Shown: positions 34,211 to 46,806 of the stretch, in pieces
Position numbering within the stretch: the first letter of the stretch is position 1
How the letters are laid out: every line of letters begins with the position of its first letter
Assembly (NCBI RefSeq): GCF_020520425.1
Contig: NC_079491.1
Location: 45,870,027-45,934,026 of the forward strand
Reading direction: 5' to 3'
Source of the DNA: Spinacia oleracea
Lineage: Eukaryota; Streptophyta; Magnoliopsida; Caryophyllales; Amaranthaceae
DNA length: 64,000 nt
The notes under the pieces: model-generated
What the model was told of the DNA's origin: nothing
The model's input: the letters and a program-made list of their open reading frames with translations, nothing else
Database searches by the model: none
Made by a program: the position numbers and the translations under genes

Positions 34211-35678
34211 TGTGAGGGGGTCGAAAAAGCACGAGGCTAATGCGTGACCTCGTCCCTCGTGGGTGTGACGATTCTTTTTATTCAATCAAGTGAAATTGGA
34301 TTTCATGTGAGTTTACACCCAATTGACTAGTAATATAGGAGTCGCCATTCAGTTTTTAACAACAATGAGAAAAACTGACAAAACCCGGTTATCGTGACAT
34401 AAAGGGAGTGCAATTATGTTTAACCACGACGGTCGTACGTTCCCTTGTGATCCCTGGTGTGGGGATCTCTCAAAATACACCCGCAAGGTAGAGATTGAGG
34501 GTTCGGGGGACTGTAACTACCGAGAGGAGTATTTCGCTCGTCGATAACTCCAGAGGCAGGATATCCTTACTAGCTCAGCATAAATAATTGAAGGGACATG
34601 CGTTATCTATTAAACTAATCTGAGTTGATTTTAGCAATATGCAACATATAATACTAGATCGATCGTGATTATCTGATTTAAATAGTATTAAGGGACCTAG
34701 CATGATAATCCAATTTCCCAAAAATATTATATTTGTTAGGCGTGATAGAACAATCAGATTTAGTTAGTTTAACAGTTCATAAAAAGGGCGAGGAAAGCAA
34801 TTAAATCATCGAGAAGGCACATTACGACGCACCCTTGAGAGGTGCGTCACGGTTCTCAGAAAACTAACCACTTTGACTTTGCTATTTCTCCTTTTTATTT
34901 AACGAATCTCAATTATGGGACAGGATACGTTCTGTTCGATTTATGGATCGATTGCGACAGAACGCATGAACAATTTCGCAGCGTGAGGCTTAGGTTAAGG
35001 GTTGGAGTCAATACTCAGAATATGAATTGTGTGTTGTGTTTCACGTCGAATTTAGGGCTGTATTTATAGGGAAGAGTTCGTGGAAAGATAGAATTGCAGA
35101 GTTTTAATCCACAAAGAATTAGGAAAAAACACGTACCCGGGTATTTTCAGCGCCCAGGCCTGGGCGCCGAAGATTTCGGCGCCCAGAGCCAGGCGTTGAA
35201 AATAGGGTCTGGGCTGTTTTCTTAGTCAGATTCGGATTCCTGAAATCCGTAGAGTTTGAGACTTAATCGAGTCTTTTAGTGCGTATCAATTTCATGACGG
35301 AATGCGTCTGGGCCCGTTACGAACTCTAGGCTCGTTAGGATTTTAATTAATACGTAACTCTTATTTCCGAATCATATTAAGAATAGGATTCTCGCAGTTT
35401 TCTATCTCATTTAGGATTTATGTTGGTGTGCAACACCTAATTCTGACAGGTTTCTATCTTTTATGACTTGCCACTTTTAGAAGCTACCCTTTACGGCAGT
35501 TACTATTTTTAGCAGGTCTCCATAAATAGCAGTTTTCTATAAATATCAGGTTTCGGGTGAAATGAAAAGGGGAATTGAGATTCGTTATTTTATAGGAGAT
35601 GCGTTGTCCAGTGGAGATTTACGCTTTCATCATCGAACCTTTCCCTTTCGGGAATGGGGACAAAAGTAGGTGTCTACA
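34211..35678 (-). repeat. P-family solo LTR A, minus strand
   Basis: Read on the minus strand it runs TGTAGACACC to CCCCTCACA over 1468 bp. The target duplication CCACC is at 34206-34210 and 35679-35683. No internal sequence is left, as expected after recombination between two LTRs. It carries module 11 (35142-35203) and a minus-strand TATA box at 35061-35068. Confidence 0.93.
35142..35203. repeat. Palindromic module 11 (solo LTR A)
   Basis: This module holds the perfect 18-bp palindrome GCGCCCAGGCCTGGGCGC at 35150-35167. It lies 74 bp upstream, in LTR orientation, of the TATA box at 35061-35068. Confidence 0.88.
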
Positions 35679-35683
35679 CCACC

Positions 35684-38237
35684 CATTGTACTCCCCTTCC
35701 CAAACCGGCAACTCAAGGAATAAGCTAGACAAGCAGTTTGGCAGATTCTTGGAAGTGGTCAAAAATTTGCAGGTAACGGTTCCTTTTACTGAATTAATTT
35801 TACAGGTTCCTGCTTATGCTAAATTCATGAAAGATATTTTGACCAGGAAACGTGCTTTTTGTGAGGTAGAGACTGTAGCTTTCACTGAGGAATGTAGTGC
35901 CTATTTGCAAAATAAGTCTCCACCTAAACTTAAAGACCCCGGGAGTTTTTCCATCCCATGTAACATTGGCACTGTATTTATTGATAAAGCTTTATGTGAT
36001 TTAGGTGCTAGTGTGTCTGTCATGCCTTTGTCTGTCTGTACTAAACTGAATATGGGTGAGCTTAAGGTTACTAATATCACTCTGCAAATGACCGACCGTT
36101 CTGTCAAATACCCCTTAGGTGTTTTAGAGGACGTCCCTGTTAGAGTAGGTAAATTATATATACCTTTAGGCTTTGTGGTACTAGACATGCAAGAGGATTC
36201 TCAAATTCCCATTATCTTAGGTAGACCCTTCCTTCACACGGCAGGGGCGGTCATTGATGTTAAAAGTGGGAAATTGACTTTGTCTGTTGGGGATGATAAG
36301 GTGACTTTTAATCTGAATAGTTCCTTAAAAAGTCCCATGCTAGAGGAAGAACAATGCTATCGAATTGATGTGGTTGATTTTATTACGCGTGATAACGTCT
36401 CCCAAGTTCTCGAAAGAGATCCCTTGGAGGCGGTGCTTTGTTGTGAGTCTTCTACAGGTGATAGCAGTTCTTGGAGTGCTGAAGTGGATGCTCTAGAGTT
36501 GGCTCTTGTTGGTGAAGGGTCCGAACCAGAGAGCACCAAATTGAAGAGGTTAGTTCGTTCGGTTTGTCCTGTTAAAGAGGTAAAGAAACCCGAACTTAAG
36601 CCTCTTCCTGCTAACCTTAAATATGCGTTTTTGGATGATGAACAACTTTGCCCTGTGATCGTCAGTACTGCACTTGATGCAGACCAGTTATCCCAACTTC
36701 TTATTGTGTTGAAAAAGCACAAAAGGGCCATTGGGTACAATATTGATGATTTAAAGGGGATTATCCCTGACTTTTGCATGCATAGGATACATCTAGATGA
36801 AAATCATAAACCATGCATTCAACCCCAGCGTCGTTTAAACCCTGTCATGCAAGATGTTGTAAAAGCTGAAGTTATGAAATTGCTTGATGCGGGTATTGTA
36901 TATGTTGTGTCTGATTCTAAGTGGGTGAGTCCTGTTCAGGTAGTGCCTTAGAAAGGGGGGACAACTGTGGTGAGAAATGAAAAAATGAGTTGATACCAAC
37001 TAGGGTAGTCACAGGTTGGCGCATGTGCATTGATTATAGGCGTCTGAATGTTGCTACTAAAAAGGACCACTTTCCCCTTCCCTTCATTGATCAAATGTTA
37101 GAAAGGCTAGCCTGTCACAAGTTTTTCTGTTATCTGGATGGTTATTCTGGTTTCTTTCAAATTCCCATACATCCAGACGACCAAGAAAAGACCACCTTCA
37201 CCTGTCCCTATGGTACCTTTGCATATCGTAGGATGCCCTTTGGTCTGTGTAATGCACCCGCTACTTTCCAACGTTGCATGATGAGCATCTTTTCTGAGTT
37301 TATTGAGTCTATCATGGAAGTGTTTATGGATGATTTTAGTGTCTATGGTACTTCTTTTGATTCTTGCTTGTTAAATCTGACTAAAGTGCTGAAAAGATGT
37401 GAAGAGTGTAATTTAGTCCTAAACTGGGAAAAGTGTCATTTCATGGTTACTGAAGGGGTGGTCTTGGGACATTTAATATCTGATAAAGGCATTCAGGTGG
37501 ATCGAGCTAAGGTCCAAGTGATTGAACAATTGCCCCCTCCAGTTAATGTGAAGGGTGTTAGAAGTTTTCTTGGTCATGCGGGGTTTTATCGCCGCTTAAT
37601 CAAGGATTTTTCTAAAATTGTTAAACCACTTACCCAGCTCCTCCTCAAGGATGCCCCGTTTGTGTTTACTGATGCTTGTCTTGAGGCCTTTGACAGGATT
37701 AAACAGGCACTGATTTCGGCTCCCATCATTCGTTCTCCCGAATGGGATCTTCCGTTCGAGATAATGTGTGATGCAAGTGATTATGCAGTTGGGGCATTTT
37801 TGGGTCAGAGAAAGGAAAAGGTTTTGCATGCCATCTACTATGCAAGTAAGACCTTAGATGAAGCTCAAGTTAATTATACTACTACTGAGAAGGAGCTTCT
37901 AGCCATAGTCTATGCCTTGGACAAGTTCCGCACCTATCTGATTGGGTCCAAGGTGATAGTCTATACTGACCATGCGGCTCTTAAGTATTTACTCTCAAAG
38001 AAAGAAGCCAAGCCCAGGCTTATTCGATGGATACTACTGCTACAGGAGTTTGATCTGGAGATTCGCGATAAAAAAGGGGCTGAGAATGTTGTTGCAGATC
38101 ACCTGTCTAGATTGAGATATGATGATGGTAAAGTGTCTACACCGATCAATGATTCATTTCCGGATGATCACTTACTTGCACTTGTCAGTCAGTCACCATG
38201 GTTCGCAGATTTTGCTAACTACATTGTAGGGGGTATT
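35684..38237 (+). pseudogene. pol: Athila pol: protease, reverse transcriptase, RNase H
   Basis: The frame starts directly after the solo LTR duplication. Aspartic protease has the DLGAS active-site motif at 35998-36012 and the ILGRPFLHTA flap-side segment near 36215. The linker frame ends at TAG 36949, and the frame shifts before 36990. Reverse transcriptase includes [35 protein letters not shown] and the catalytic FMDD at 37323-37334. RNase H includes [22 protein letters not shown] and YTDHAAL, and the region ends with the [11 protein letters not shown] segment near 38085. The frame is cut at 38237 by the second solo LTR and resumes in integrase at 57741. The catalytic residues are intact, but the stop plus frameshift disable the polyprotein. 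Confidence 0.92.
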
Positions 38238-38991
38238 TGTGAGGGGGTCGAAAAAGCACGAGGCTAATGCATGACCTCGTCCCTCGTGGGCGTGACGTCG
38301 TCAGATCAAGTGTAGTTAGATTTCCTGTGAGTTTACACCAAATCGACTAGTACTATAGGAGTCGCCATTCAGTTTTTAACGACAATGAGAAAAACTGACA
38401 AAACCCGGTTATCGTGACATAACGGGAGTGCAAATATGTTCGACCACGACGGCTGATGAGTGACATTTATGTCACTCCTAGGGGTAGTTTTTAGGTATTT
38501 TTCTAGCTTATTTTATTATATTTTTATCTAATTAAGTCACTTTTAGCTTTAGTTTCTTTTATTTCATATTTTATAGCTTAATTTATGTAATTAGTTACTT
38601 TTCTTAGTTTTTAGGTCATAATTTCGTAATTTATTTGTTTTGATAATTTTGTAGTTTAAATTAGTTAGTTTTAATAATTTATGTCTATTTTTATTTCCTT
38701 TTAGTTACTCGTAGTTTTATTTATAATTTTCTTTTTATACTATATTATTTCGTTCTCTCCTCGTATTTGGATTTTATGTGTAGGCACATGATTTGGAGTT
38801 GAATTATTGATGGTCTATGTTCAAGCTATTTCCAATGTCAAAATCCCAAACTTAAAGCCCAATAACTCCACACTACCTCCCCTCCACCTTAGCCTACACC
38901 ACCCTCTTCATTATCCTTCACCACACCCAACAACCTTTCACCTCAACTCCAAGCAGCAACTGGCGCAACACCAACAACAACATCAAACACC

Positions 38992-39664
38992 TGTTATCCC
39001 ACTTTATTGGACTAACGACATAACTGCTTTGACGTCTGATATTGTCGTGCCATCCAGGTATCATCGTGTCGCAGGTGGCGTCGTGTCAAGTGAGCCTGTC
39101 GAGCGAAGCGACAGGCGACAAAGCCTGGGCGACGTAAGACCAGCGACAAGGCTCTGGCGACAAAGAGGAGATAGGTCAAGTTCCAAGCCCAGAAGCCCAA
39201 CATGGGCCACGCCGTCATAAGATGGGAAGAGGTCCAAGCTTTGACCGAAGATTAGGGAGTTTGTTGAAGACGTGAGCAACGGCCAAGGAGGAATCCCTAT
39301 CTTCCAGGGATCTTCCCAACCAATAGAACCGTTAGCATTTGGCATATAAAAGCATAAAGAACGGCGTGATGAAGGGACATTCACTCAAGCACTTAAACTC
39401 TTAAGCTATCAACTGTCTTTAGCGTTCATCATTGTACTTTAGATCTTCGATATCAATTCTCAGAAAAGAAGAGCATAAACAATCATATAGAATACTTAGT
39501 GGATTGATAGCCTCATAGCTATCCGCGGTTTTTTACCTTATTCCTGGGTTTTCCGCGTCAACACTTCTCGGTGTCGTGTCTCCTTTATTTGTGTTATTAA
39601 TTCTTTGCTTAGTTAGTGTCGATCCTAGCCGAAAGTCGTCTCCATACGAATTTTGGCATAAACA
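38992..39664 (+). repeat. G-family 5' LTR (673 bp)
   Basis: It runs TGTTATCCC to GGCATAAACA, with a TATA box at 39345-39350. Same length as the 3' LTR, with no difference seen by eye. Confidence 0.93.
39345..39350 (+). promoter_or_regulatory. G-family LTR TATA box
   Basis: TATAAA about 320 bp before the LTR end. The equivalent site in the 3' LTR is 54324-54329. Confidence 0.55.
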
Positions 39665-39667
39665 GTT

Positions 39668-39684
39668 TGGCGCCGTCTGTGGGG
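39668..39684 (+). promoter_or_regulatory. G-family primer binding site
   Basis: TGGCGCCGTCTGTGGGG starts three bases after the LTR. This form is common in Tat-lineage elements. Confidence 0.7.
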
Positions 39685-39722
39685 ACATTAACTAGGTTTT
39701 ACACAAAAGCACCCCTTTCACC

Positions 39723-41261
39723 ATGGCTACTGGAGAGATGACGATCGCAGAGATGAAAGCGGCTTACGAGAAAGCCCAAGCCGAGCTAGCCCAAGAGAGG
39801 GCATCCAATGAAACCCTCCAGAAAGAGCTCGAATCTGTGAAGAGCAACAAGCACCAGTCCCGCTACAAAGGTGGGAAGCCGAAAAAGCTAACGTTCGAGA
39901 TGCCCGATGACTTTGAAGATGTGACCGACGATGAGGAGGAGACCCGTGAGGAAGAAGACAAAGAAGCTCCCGATCCAGTGACCCAACGCCTGAACAAGAT
40001 GGATGCACGCATGACGAAACACTATTCCCGCCTGATGAAGTTAATGACCAGGTTCCCCGGGGCACCTACACCAGTGGAGACCGAGCCGACCGACGGATAT
40101 GCAGCGTCGCCGTTCTGCGAAGCGATCGCTAGAGTGACAGTTCCGCACACACTCCGGCTCCCAATCTGGACCACCCTGTACGACGGGACGTCCGACCCCT
40201 ATAGGCACGTCAACTTCTACAAGCAGCGCATGTGGCAGATCGGGATTTCGCACGACCTAGTGGAACCTGTTATGTGCAAATCTTTCGGCGGCACCCTTGA
40301 TGGAGCAGCTTTGGAATGGCTCACGAACGTCCCCCCCAGATCCATCTCCTGTTTGTCCGATCTCATCAACGCCTTCTACCAACAATTCGCCAGCAGTCGC
40401 CAGTTAGAAAAGCAAACCAGTGATCTCTATCGGTTGGTTCAAGGGCCAACCGAGTCGGTACGCGATTATTTTAACCGTTTTAATTGTGAAAAAATTGGTA
40501 TAAAAAATTGTGATGTCAGGACCGCTATTGAGGCATTCAAGAGAGGCCTCATCCCCAATTCGGAGATATACCGGGAAATAACCAAATACCCCTGTGCAAC
40601 TTTCGAAGAGGTGCGATCAAGGGCCACCGCCCAGATGTGAATCGAAGACGACGAGGTTATCCGAACAGCATCTCAACGATCGATAGGGGGCAGCAGCGAC
40701 AGAAGATCGTACACCCCGAGGAACAACAATTGGCGACACCAACCATATGTTCGGCAAAACCAGGTACAAAATGTCAATCAGTATTATGATACTAACAATG
40801 TTTACAGGAACGAGCGGGTCGAACACCCTAACATCTCCGACTACGGCTTCAACGTCGACATTGGAGGTGTGGTGAACGCCCTTCAAAATGTAGGTGGAAC
40901 AGTCAGATGGCCCCGGAAGAACGACAGACCGGACTCCATGAAGGACATGAGCAAATGGTGCGACTTCCACCGCGACAACGGACACACAACCGAGGAATGC
41001 ATATCCCTCAAAAAGGAAGTCGCATACCTCCTGAAACGGGGGCATCTAAAAGAACTGTTGAGCGACAAAGGAAAAGAAAAACAAATTTATCACAAACACC
41101 ACACAACGCGCGACCCCAAAGGCCACGACTTTCACATCATCAAGCGAAAACACAAACACACAAAATATCCAAACACCTCGCCGCCGCCATCGACGACGAG
41201 TAAAAACATCCAAAATGCAACAACAAAAACTAAAATATCCATACCACTAACTATTACATAA
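39723..41261 (+). pseudogene. gag: G-family Gag with one in-frame TGA
   Basis: The ATG at 39723 has a good context (CACCATGG). The N-terminus (residues 1-45) is a Glu/Lys/Ala-rich likely coiled coil. The gag core lies at about 40170-40620, with the YDGTSDPYRHVNFYK and DLYRLVQGPTESVRDYFNRF segments. A TGA at 40638-40640 stops the frame after 305 residues. The same frame then continues openly to 41261 and includes the zinc finger CX2HX4HX4C (CDFHRDNGHTTEEC) near 40961-41002. The stop is one C-to-T change from CGA. No protease follows, and the frame ends 16 bases before the antisense gene's stop codon, so the two genes converge. Confidence 0.87.
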
Positions 41262-42773
41262 AAACATCAACTAGCCATTACATATGTTCGTCTGGAAGAG
41301 GGGTCGAGACAACTTGATCCGATATCGGGGGCATGTCAACATTGACCGTCGCGTCTGCCAAGTCCACCTCGGGAGGGGCGACGACGGGAACATCTCCCTC
41401 GCCTTGCTCCATGGACGCTTCACCCTCTCGATCAACGGAAGAAACGTCTTCGGCCAGAGGGGCGACATCGGCATCAGCTCCGTTAGTACCAGCAGTGTCG
41501 GCTTCCATCGCCAACTCATCCGCGTCCACCACCGGCACCGACAACTCCTCAAGGGTACCACCATTAGCAAGGTAGTCATCCACCTCTTTTTGGCATGGCC
41601 AGAGGCTAACCTCCCCCTTCAAACACGAGAACATCATCTGCGCCCTCGTCCTCCACACAGCCAAAGCCTCGCAATCCTTAAACTCCTCCTGCAAAGCGTC
41701 GTATAAAATCCTTAACCCTTGCATTTCTTCCACGGTCGACGCCAACTCCCCCTTTACCCTTTCCAACTCCTTCGACGCGTCAGCAATCTGGTCGTCCTTG
41801 CCCTTTAATTGTTCGTCTTTCGACTTAACCGCCGCAGCAAGATCGACCAACTTCTTCTCAGAAGCCATCCACTTACCTTCCCAAGAAGTCGCCGCCTTCT
41901 TCGCCATAGCCACTTGGTTCTTCGAGGAGATAAGCTCGTCGCACAGCAAGGAGCACTGCCTACGCACGGCCAAAGCAGCCTGTGACGCCTGTAAAGAAAA
42001 ACATGTCACGAAAGCGACACACGACGCGCTTACAAATACTATGAACTGAACAAAATAACATAAATACACTTACCCGCAGGCTTAGTTCAGCAGCGTCCGA
42101 CGCGACAGAAAGAGGTACGACCTCATGATAACGCTGATACGTCGAGGGCAATATCAAACGGTCTGCATGCGGCCAAACAACGGCATCTTCACCGTCGCCC
42201 AAGAAGTTCGGGGGCAGAGTGACAACAGTATCCTCGACGGAACCTTTGTCAGCAGGACGCTTCTTGGCCGACGCAGCAGGGGGCCTAGTCGCAGCAACAG
42301 CAGTCGACGACACCTGAAACGGCCTCGGCGGCGACGACGACGATAGAGGATGAAAACCTTCACCCCCTATAACAACGGGCGTCTCAGGCGACGCACCTAT
42401 CTTAGAATAACGAGGCACGAGAGGCATCGCCTGACCACCCTGCCCACCAGCATTACTGTTCGACCTCAACCGCTTCCTCGCTCGTTCCATCATCTCGCTC
42501 TGTGACATCCTCGACACTGGCTTAGACGACAGCGTATTCTCTTCAACAAACAAAGCGAGAAACCATCAAAAACACACCCCGCAGATAAACCAAGCATATA
42601 AGAAACCAAACCAAAAATACCTGATGTGTTAGCCATCTCAAACTCTTCCTCTGATGCAGACGACGAATTCGCAACGACTTCCTCGAGTAAGTCCAACCTC
42701 CGTCGACGACGAACTAAGCAAATCGTCTCGTCTTCAGCCTCCTCCTCGTCAACGTCACCAACTTGACTCCCCT

Positions 42774-45385
42774 TGTAATCCCCCGTATATTTATAAAGTT
42801 TATTAATATAGTTTTACGTATAATTAATTATATTTAAATTACATTGGTGAATTTTAGTTTTAATGTATATTTATTTATTCAAATGCATTTTAAATATTTT
42901 AAGAATTTATGAAATTAAAATAATTTTAGAATTTTACGTTGAAAAGAAATCGAATTGCGAAACCGATTGAATTTAGAAAACTATCCTTACCGATTTTAGA
43001 TTGAAATCCTAAAACTAAATCCTAATTCTAAGCCCATTTGGTAAAGCCCAAAATATCAAACCCACAACTCTCCTCCACTCTCCTCTCTTTCAATTTCACG
43101 TGAAAAACAAAACACCCAAACCCTCCTTCTTTTTGCAACTTCACGTGAACAAGAACCACAAACCCCTTGCTTCAGCCACCAGCCCTCCTCCACCGTCGCA
43201 CCACAGTACCTGGTTGCAGCTGTCAACCCGCCGTCGCTGCCCTGCCCAGCCGCCGGCCTTTCTTCGCTGCTCCCTTCTCCTTCGCGAGCACCATTGTTCC
43301 CTCTTCTCCCTCGTGCTTGTCTCACTCTCTCACGTCACTGCAGATGCATCGCCAGCCTCCGCGACCGCCGCACAACCACCGTGCGTCCATCTGACGCCGT
43401 CCGACGTACTCCTCCTCCTGGTCCCGCTGCCGCGCCGCCCTGCCGCCGGCCATCACTCCTTCTTTTCTTATTTTGGTTAATTCTGAAACCCTTAAACTAA
43501 TTTATGTTTTAATCATGTTTTATTAATATAATTCATGTTTTCCTTGAATTAAATTATAGTTTGTATGAGTTAATTATGAATTCAGATTACATGTTTTGCA
43601 TAATTAATAATTTAAATTTGAGATTATGTAATTGAAATGAAATTAGAATTTTAATTATTAAAGCATGGATTTTTAAGGTTTTTAGAGTTTTGAAACCATG
43701 GTAGGATGATTACAAGTTATTAAAGTTATTGTTTTTATGATTTCAAACATGTTAATTATGTTTTGGAGTAGTTTGAAATTAGTTATATTGCTGGAAATTT
43801 AAAGTATGATGCTTTGAAGAGTTTTCAACGAATCTCAATAATTAATATAACAATTACGATGCTAGGAAATCAAATATTCAAGTTTCGATATTGGGAAATG
43901 TTATAATTATGTTTAGGAAGGGTTTGAAGCTCCCTAATGTTGCTGAAAATTCAATATGAATTGATATGAGTCTATATTGGTTGTTGTTAGGTGGAGAATT
44001 CTCTTTAGGCGACTTTTAAAAGTGTTAAAGTGACGTATCAGTTTGTTTACACAAGGTACGTACATACCTGTGTGCTTGGAATGTGTGCTAATTGTTGAAA
44101 CCATGTTGAATTATTGATGAACTTGGTTATGTTGATGTTGTTGATGAACTTAGTCAGGTTGAAATTGCATGTTTGATACTGTTGGATGAACATATTAAAC
44201 CTTTATTGCATTTTGAGGATTATAACATGTTAGTATGAAAGATTGATGCAAACATGTTTGATTGGGAACACTAGATTATTTAGTATATAATTCAGATCAG
44301 TTAATTGTTGTTCCTTTTTTAGCTTTTCACTACTTTATGAGGGCGGAGGACCTTATTTAGTAAGTTGAAACCTTATACCCATATTCAGGGGTTGATCAGT
44401 ATTAAAGAAAAGATTGGAGTTAATTGGAATGAGTCTTGTTTGATGCCTTTGTGGTCACTTACTCAATTCTAAGATAAAAACAGTTATAAATAAATGTGAG
44501 TTGCATGCCTTATGTGATTGTTGAGTCATAACAGGGTGTCAATTTGTAAATCATGTAAAGTGAAACTGAGTAGCAATAGCTTTAGACTGTGCACGTCTAA
44601 AGTGACGGACAAACAGGAGTTGGGGTTCATGGTGGTAGCCCATGGCCTTTCATTCGGACCGGATTGATCACCGCGTCCTATTTTCAGTCAAACGTTCCTC
44701 GATATCGCAGGTCACTGAGGTTACGGAGTCGCGCCCGTACCTCGCCTAGCTAGAAAACTCGGTCCATTGCCTATTTCAATTAAAATAATATTATTGTTAT
44801 CAAAGTCTAGTCCAGTCTAGCTTAGCCTAGTCAAGTGTGGTATTCAAATTAATATGTGTCGTTTGCCTTTACTTATATTTCTTCAGCATCATGTTATGAT
44901 TGTTCGTTTAATAGAATCATGTTAGGATTATTATTGATTTAGTATGTGGTACTCAGCTTTGCTGATTACGTGCTTTTGCTTGTGCATGTTGATCATGGCT
45001 ATGCCTTATTGATCCTGTGATGACCCAATCTTTGGTGAGCAGTCTCTAAGGATCAATAAGCATTGTCCATCTACAGGTTTGAAGATGATGCATCATTGGG
45101 ATCGGGATTAGAGAGCTTGTAGTTATATTTGTTTTATTAAGTGATTTGGGTTGTTAACTTATATTTGAAAGTTGTCGTACTATTCGTATTTCTTTATTTC
45201 CGTTAATTGGTTTTGGACTTAGTATGTAATCGATTATTTATGAACCTAAAAGTTAGTTTTATGTTTTCCGCTGCAAAATTCTGAATAAGCCGTACGTTTT
45301 CACACGGGCGATAATGCCTTGATAATTCTCTACGTTTTATATTAAAAGATTATTTTAGAAAAGAGAGAATTGTCGGGGTGTTACA
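42774..45385 (+). repeat. Tekay-like 5' LTR (2612 bp)
   Basis: It runs TGTAATCCCC to GGGGTGTTACA. A GC-rich block at 43160-43470 is embedded in AT-rich sequence, with two CACGTG G-boxes just before it (43097-43102, 43142-43147). A 126-residue Pro/Ser-rich frame here is not regarded as a gene. Confidence 0.93.
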
Positions 45386-45388
45386 AAG

Positions 45389-45402
45389 TGGTATCTAGAA
45401 GC
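45389..45402 (+). promoter_or_regulatory. Degenerate primer binding site
   Basis: TGGTATCTAGAAGC resembles TGGTATCAGAGC, the initiator-tRNA-Met site used by Tekay elements, but has two extra bases. Confidence 0.6.
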
Positions 45403-46806
45403 TAAGGTTTTACTTTAATATTTTTTTTAGGCGCCTAACTATCTAGTTATTTAAAATAAATTTCTTAAAAATCGAGCTTCTACGCACTATATTGTTCAAA
45501 AATTGGTACTTTTTTTTGGGGGGCCGATTTCCTTTTATCTTGTTTGAAAGTATATAATATTTCTTATTTAAGTTCGGAATCAACTTATTTATTCGAAACT
45601 TTTTGTTTATGTGAATTAAGTACGTTTTCTTTATTTTCGAAATTAAATTAAATATATTCGAAAAAAATAAAAATAAAAAAATCTTATCCCTTAAGTATAT
45701 TTATTCGTTTAATATTTATTCGTTTAATAAAAAAAAAAAAATCTTATTAATTATTCGTTTGAAAATAAAAATAATAATAAAATTTCTTTATTTTATTTAT
45801 TCGTTTATTATTAATTCGTTTAATAAACTTTTTCTTACTAATCGTTCTTGTTTTATTCTTTAAATTCTTCAATGTTTGACCTATTATGATTTATTATGAG
45901 AGATGGGTAATATAGGAAAGGGCATATAGGATAGAATTATATGTGCATTAGTAGTTAATTGCTAGCATAAGAAGTTAATTGCTATGTGCATATGTTAAAT
46001 GTTTAAGTGTTGCATGTAAATGTGCATAAAAATTGTTTGATTACACCAAACTTATTGTTTTATTGAATTCTGATTATGCTTTGGTTGGGAAATCGTTAGT
46101 AAGATCTTAAGTTGTTTGTTTCGTGAATAAAACGCTTCTTTCCAAGTACACCAACATAGGATCCTTTGAGAAGATCGACGAATACTGAGGATCTAGATTT
46201 CACTTCACAAATTTCCAAGGAAAGAACAGATAGACAAGATGCCTTAAACATTTGAAGTTGTAATAGTTAGTTTGTTCTTAAATGTTTTGGAGAATAAGTA
46301 GCAAAGCTACAACAGTTTAAAGTTAAAGCAATAAGAGTTTGAGTTATTCTTTATTCTTTTCAAGGATGTATTAAACCTTTATAGAATTAGCAATAAAAGT
46401 TAAAGTATTCGTTTTCAATGTGAGAATTCCATAATTCGCCAACAATAGTTTATGTTTATATCATAGAACTTTTATTTTATTTTGAGGACAAGTGTGTTGT
46501 TAATATTTAGGGATTGTTATACTCATTCTTTTGAGGAATAAAAGTTAGATCATTGATTATCCAAAGGACCAAGAGTTTATTTTGGGCACGCAAGGGAATG
46601 TTTTCTTCTTTTTCTACCTTATTATTTGTGATGATTGAATTTGATCCTTGTTTCTTAGTTGAATGTCCGGTATGTGAATATCATTCATAAATGATTGTTT
46701 ATGTATGTGAATTCTGGATGCTGGTGTGATATTGCATTGCTAGGATAATGTTAAGTGAAGTTTCGAACGTAAAATAGAATATATTACTTACAGGTCGCGC
46801 TTTAGG
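45403..46806 (+). other. Tekay-like leader
   Basis: About 1.4 kb of AT-rich, non-coding sequence before gag. Poly-A and TTTATTCGTTTAATA-like runs occur at 45600-45840. Confidence 0.65.

Noticed and set aside
35599..35683. N-terminal 28 residues of the frame that runs into Athila protease
   Set aside because: They are encoded by the edge of solo LTR A and its target duplication. The Athila sequence starts at 35684.
38807..39220. 137-residue plus-strand frame
   Set aside because: It crosses the boundary between the outer solo LTR and the G-family LTR, so it exists only because of the insertion.
43100..43480. 126-residue Pro/Ser-rich frame, repeated at 50623-51003
   Set aside because: It lies wholly inside both Tekay LTRs, is low-complexity and has overlapping frames on the other strand. 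The identity reflects LTR identity.
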